From an uncultured Tateyamaria sp. (GTDB taxonomy: Bacteria; Pseudomonadota; Alphaproteobacteria; Rhodobacterales; Rhodobacteraceae), in the NCBI RefSeq assembly GCF_947503465.1, contig NZ_CANNDN010000001.1, positions 1,798,001 to 1,862,000 of the forward strand: a stretch of 64,000 bases of DNA, read 5' to 3'. Position numbers and translations under genes: made by a program. Positions 59,135-64,000 of the stretch are shown piece after piece. The notes beneath the pieces were generated by a model. That model searched no databases, was not told the DNA's origin, and saw only the letters and a program-made list of their open reading frames with translations. Each line of letters opens with the position of its first letter. Position 1 is the first letter of the stretch.

Positions 59135-61420
59135 TCAATCCTTGTCCATCCGGACAAATGCCCGGACGGACCCGCGCATATCCTCGCTGAACTCCAGCGA
59201 AAATGAATCCTCGTTGGGACCAATCCGACCACGACCCACAGGGGCCTCGTACCGGCGCTGGTTCGCGTTGTTGCGCAGATCGCCCGTCAACATGACGGAA
59301 TCCACAAACTGGCAGAAGCCTTCAAAGGGCAGCTTCTTGGCGGTGCCAACGGTCCACGTGCGGGTGTTGGTCGCCTGGCTATGCTCCACCAGCAGCGGGT
59401 TCTCGGCATGCTCGCTCACATTGTGATACGAATTGCCCTTGTACCACACAGACCGGTTCCGGTTGTAATCCAGATCGGCAAAGCTGGTGTCGACGCGCTC
59501 GGCCCGGTCGATGCTGCCGTTGATGGACCGGAACCGGTTGCCGGTCACGGTGATGCCGTTCAGGAAATGGCCGGACCCGTGCGGCTTGACCACCAGATAG
59601 CTGAACCAGGGGGCCACGTCGCCCGACAGGAACACGTTGTCGGTCAGGCTGAAGGAACTGAAGGAAAACCCGGTCGTGAACTGGGGCGTGGGGTCCCGTT
59701 CGTTGGTCCATTCGACAAAGCAGTTGTCGATATAGTTCCCGGTCACCACGCTGGCGGTATAACTGTCCTGCAGGACAATGCCCGCTGTACGGAACCCGTC
59801 GGCCACACCGTCGCCCTGGAAAAAGTGATTGCCCTTGATCAGGTGGTTCTGCCCGGCCAGCAGCATGAAGTGGCGGAATTGCGTGGCACGGCAATCGCGG
59901 ATCTTGGCGTCATTCGAATTCACGTTGAACCCGATGGACGTGCGATCAGCGACGTTTTCGGCCTCTTCGGCGGACAGGAACTGACAGCGGTCGATCAGGA
60001 TACCCTGGCACCCACCACCGATGGACGTCAGACCACGATCCTTGGGACGGCTGATAAAACATTCCTGCAATTCAAAGGTCGGACCGGCCGGGGCCAGCAT
60101 GATGCCCGAACACTTGTCGTTACACTGGAACTCGATGTTCGACATGTTGAACTTCGACAACTTGGAAAAGCCGCTCAGGTCGATCAGATAGTCAAAACGG
60201 CGGAACGTGTAGGTCTGCGTGCCGTCAGCGTCGAACGGCGGGGCGTTCAATTCGATGGTGCCCGCACCCACATTCTTGCTGCGGACATAGATCTCGCGGC
60301 CCACACCATTGGCAGTGACATGCGCACCCACCGGGACGTTTGCGATGTTGGTGACATTGGTCAACGTCCGGCCATTGGACGCCGAATAGGTAGCCTGGCT
60401 GGTGACGGTCTGCGTATTCCAGTTGTCGCCCTGCGCCTCGAACTGACCATTGCGGATGACGCGGCGGGTGTTGAACTGGTCGCGGTTGGGCACGGCGGCC
60501 TGCATGTCGATGGGCTCGAACACCGCGATGCGGCGGCCACCCAGATCAAGGCTCTCGTGGTCCGAACTGTTCAGCAATGCCTGAAACGCCTTCTTGAAGG
60601 CCAGAACCTCGTCGCCAAAGGCCTCGATATAGGTCGGCAGATCATAGCTCTTGCGCAGCAGCAGCATCTTGTCGTCGGGCATGCTGATCGTGCCTTCGAA
60701 CTTCACCAGTTCCTCAAACGCGACATCCTTGTTCAGGCGGAACACGCCCTCGGGCACCAGGATGGTGCGGCCATTGGCGGCTGCATTGGCCGCGTCAAAG
60801 GCGTCGCTGTCATCGGTGGTGCCATCCCCGACTGCACCAAAGTCGCGCACATCGACAACGGCCAGCAGGTCGCGCAAAAAGACGGATGTGATGTCTTCGA
60901 TGACAATGTCATCGATACGCACGATGCCGCCATTGGGACCGGTCAGGTCCAGGCCGAAATGCGCGTATGCCGCGCCGGTTCCCCAAACCAGGTCCACACC
61001 CGACCGGTTGCCGGCACCGATGATGGCGGACACTTCGACGACGTCGCCGTAACTTGTCAGGGTCACGCTGTCCGCAGCGGTATCGACACCGGAAACGGCC
61101 TGCCCGTTTGCGCGCGCGGCAAAACCGGCAATGCGGACAGACGGAAAACTGCCGCTGATCGCCTTGATGCGCACGGTCACGCGGACATAGCAGCCAGGCA
61201 ACAGGGGTGTTTCGCCCATGTAACGGACGCGCGTCGTGTTTGACGTCTTTTGCAGCTCAAGGCAGCTACCAAAATCCTGATCCGCAAACACAACCGCTGC
61301 ATTGGGCGCGTTCTGATAGGTGTCGGACCCCGGCGTACCGTCCCCGCTTGACCAGACGTTCAAACCCTCCGCAAAGGCGGGGGGCATCAGCACAACACCT
61401 TCAGTAATTGCCTTGTTCAT
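59135..61420 (-). CDS. Right-handed beta-helix (pectate-lyase/GH28-like) protein
   Basis: A 761-residue protein. Residues 1-190 form an N-terminal beta-sandwich-like domain; from about 200 the VDVRDFGAVGDGTTDDSDAFDAANAAA motif marks the start of a pectate-lyase-superfamily beta helix (as in GH28 and phage depolymerases), with repeats such as IKGNHFFQGDGVADGFRTAGIVL and VTGNYIDNCFVEW. A polysaccharide-binding or cleaving role is likely. No signal peptide is seen, suggesting non-classical export, or type I or phage-like secretion. ATG 61420 preceded by GAAGGG. Confidence 0.8.
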   Translation of the reverse strand: MNKAITEGVVLMPPAFAEGLNVWSSGDGTPGSDTYQNAPNAAVVFADQDFGSCLELQKTSNTTRVRYMGETPLLPGCYVRVTVRIKAISGSFPSVRIAGFAARANGQAVSGVDTAADSVTLTSYGDVVEVSAIIGAGNRSGVDLVWGTGAAYAHFGLDLTGPNGGIVRIDDIVIEDITSVFLRDLLAVVDVRDFGAVGDGTTDDSDAFDAANAAANGRTILVPEGVFRLNKDVAFEELVKFEGTISMPDDKMLLLRKSYDLPTYIEAFGDEVLAFKKAFQALLNSSDHESLDLGGRRIAVFEPIDMQAAVPNRDQFNTRRVIRNGQFEAQGDNWNTQTVTSQATYSASNGRTLTNVTNIANVPVGAHVTANGVGREIYVRSKNVGAGTIELNAPPFDADGTQTYTFRRFDYLIDLSGFSKLSKFNMSNIEFQCNDKCSGIMLAPAGPTFELQECFISRPKDRGLTSIGGGCQGILIDRCQFLSAEEAENVADRTSIGFNVNSNDAKIRDCRATQFRHFMLLAGQNHLIKGNHFFQGDGVADGFRTAGIVLQDSYTASVVTGNYIDNCFVEWTNERDPTPQFTTGFSFSSFSLTDNVFLSGDVAPWFSYLVVKPHGSGHFLNGITVTGNRFRSINGSIDRAERVDTSFADLDYNRNRSVWYKGNSYHNVSEHAENPLLVEHSQATNTRTWTVGTAKKLPFEGFCQFVDSVMLTGDLRNNANQRRYEAPVGRGRIGPNEDSFSLEFSEDMRGSVRAFVRMDKD

Positions 61421-61695
61421 CCATTCATCCCTTCTCAAAGGGGCCACTTCAGCCCGTCTTTCGCAGTCAATCCGAACGGGCCCTGGGGGCCGGTCGTCGC
61501 GGGCAAGGGAAGTATCAACAAGGGGTTAACGGGGGCCGACAGGACCGTGCGGCGCACATGGCGGGGGCGCAACGGACCGCCAAATGTTACAGCCGTTCAC
61601 GTCCTTTGACCCGAATGTGGAATAATCGATGGGCCGCACCGACCTATGCTATGTGCAAACGCAGCATATCCTTTGCAACCGCAGCGAGGTCGCCC

Positions 61696-63009
<1,314 letters not shown>

Positions 63010-63012
63010 GGG

Positions 63013-64000
63013 TCAGGCGAACACGGCCTGCATGGCACGGTCCAGCTTGTCCACTAGTTCGCCCACCTGTGCGTCCTCCAGGATGAAAGGCGGGGCCAGC
63101 AACACGTGGTCGCCCTGGGTGCCGTCCACGGTTCCGCCCATCGGATAACAGATCAGCCCGGCCTCGAATGCCGCGGCCTTCAGGCGGGCATGCACCTTGT
63201 CAGCCGGGTCAAAGGGCGCTTTTGTCCCCCGGTCCCGCACCAGTTCGATGGCGCGAAACAGGCCCACGCCCCGGATGTCACCCACATGCGCATGCTGCCC
63301 GAACCGATCGGCCAGCGCATCGTGCAGCGCCTCGCCCACAGGCGTGACCCGATCCAGAACGCGATCATCCAGCAACCGCTCCAGCACGGCCAGGGCGGCC
63401 GCACAGGCCACCGGATGGCCCAGATAGGTATGCCCATGCTGGAAAAAGCCCGACCCGTCCCGGATCGTGTCGTGAATGCGCGCCGAACACATCATCGCAC
63501 CAATGGGCTGGTACCCCGCGCCCAACCCCTTCGCGATGGCACAGATGTCGGGCACGGCCCCGTAATGCTCGGCGGCAAACATTGTGCCCGTGCGGCCCAT
63601 CCCGCACATCACCTCGTCAAAGATCAGCAGGATACCATGCCGGTCACAGACCTCGCGCACCCGGGCAAAGTAATCCGCGACAGGTGGCACCGCCCCCAGC
63701 GTCGCACCCACGACAGGCTCGGCGACAAAGGCCAGAACCGTCTCCGGACCCAGCGCGTCAATCTCGGCCTCCAGCTCGGCAATCAGCCGGTCGACATAGA
63801 CCGCATCGGGCTCCCCCTCCGCCTGCCCGCGATAGGCATAACAAGGCGACACATGGCTCACCTCCATCAGCAGCGGATCAAATGGCGCACGCCGCGCCGC
63901 GTTCCCGCCGGTGGCCAACGCACCCAACGTGTTGCCGTGATAACTCTGGCGGCGGGCAATCACGCGGGTCCGTGTCGGTTGCCCACTCTCGATCACGTAT
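63013..64000 (-). CDS. Class III aminotransferase (5' end outside window)
   Basis: The last 329 residues of a PLP-dependent aminotransferase. Visible motifs: RRQSYHGNTLGALATGG, LIFDEVMCGMGRTG, the PLP lysine in CAIAKGLGAGYQPIGAMM and HTYLGHPVACAAALAVLE, then GDIRGVGLFRAIELVRDR. The substrate is not certain: related enzymes act on omega-amino acids, ornithine or diamines. The start lies to the right of the window. Confidence 0.9.
   Translation of the reverse strand, partial: YVIESGQPTRTRVIARRQSYHGNTLGALATGGNAARRAPFDPLLMEVSHVSPCYAYRGQAEGEPDAVYVDRLIAELEAEIDALGPETVLAFVAEPVVGATLGAVPPVADYFARVREVCDRHGILLIFDEVMCGMGRTGTMFAAEHYGAVPDICAIAKGLGAGYQPIGAMMCSARIHDTIRDGSGFFQHGHTYLGHPVACAAALAVLERLLDDRVLDRVTPVGEALHDALADRFGQHAHVGDIRGVGLFRAIELVRDRGTKAPFDPADKVHARLKAAAFEAGLICYPMGGTVDGTQGDHVLLAPPFILEDAQVGELVDKLDRAMQAVFA

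Overview
The window looks like chromosomal DNA of a marine alphaproteobacterium of the Rhodobacterales (Roseobacter group). This rests on high GC, strongly G/C-ending codons, and gene neighbourhoods typical of that order: murA - DUF2948 - GNAT - hisD - UPF0262 - LMW phosphatase, an NDUFS4-type complex I subunit, and a C-P lyase cluster carrying a DUF1045 gene and two PhnM-type hydrolases. No sequence search was run, so every family call comes from reading motifs.

Layout. 1-2.1 kb: the end of an unknown repeat-containing membrane protein, a repeat-rich gap, a 41-aa entericidin-like lipoprotein and a second small lipoprotein. 2.1-8.0 kb: a housekeeping run on the minus strand (small protein, murA, DUF2948, GNAT, hisD, UPF0262, LMW-PTP, SnoaL-like, GNAT) with many 1-8 nt overlaps. 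8.06-8.36 kb: tRNA-Thr followed by two tandem copies of its own 3' end. 8.6-22.1 kb: a complete phosphonate system. phnCDE1E2, a PhnM-like hydrolase and phnF lie on the minus strand; phnGHIJKLN and phnM lie on the plus strand; a DUF1045 2H-phosphoesterase gene sits tail to tail with phnN. Phosphonates are imported by PhnDCE, cleaved by PhnGHIJ(K) with PhnL and PhnM, and the ribosyl product feeds PRPP through PhnN. PhnF-like and PhoB-like sites lie in the divergent phnF/phnG region.

22.1-33.6 kb: gamma-glutamyltransferase family protein, Tat-type fasciclin lipoprotein, DUF6502/DUF5666 pair, LysR regulator, ergothioneine genes egtB-egtD, a second LysR, and a divergent operon (DUF1348, GST, PNPOx-ferredoxin reductase fusion). 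33.6-43.1 kb is the main accessory region. It holds two paralogous proteins of a family I do not recognise, a divergent control region with three copies of a palindrome, a small unknown protein, a winged-helix/TPR regulator, a vanadium-haloperoxidase/PAP2 protein that begins with a sevenfold Asn-Ala-Leu repeat, and a subtilisin-like protease. None of these has an obvious signal peptide. This is my best candidate for an undescribed system.

43.2-47.3 kb: pqiA-pqiA-pqiB-pqiC lipid-transport operon. 47.4-48.8 kb: two lower-GC unknown genes beside tRNA-Arg. 48.9-64 kb: GNAT, cupin, NDUFS4-like subunit, membrane protein, class III cyclase, SNase-like protein, uvrB, a low-GC membrane protein with REP-like hairpins, cold-shock protein, small conserved genes, a beta-helix protein, a type II NADH dehydrogenase-like flavoprotein and the start of a class III aminotransferase that runs off the window.

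Several short repeat families link distant places: GTAG-headed REP-like hairpins (1.2 kb and 56.4 kb), a GC-rich hairpin element (1.3, 1.6, 8.2 and 8.3 kb), and a hairpin plus conserved tail after both hisD and phnK.
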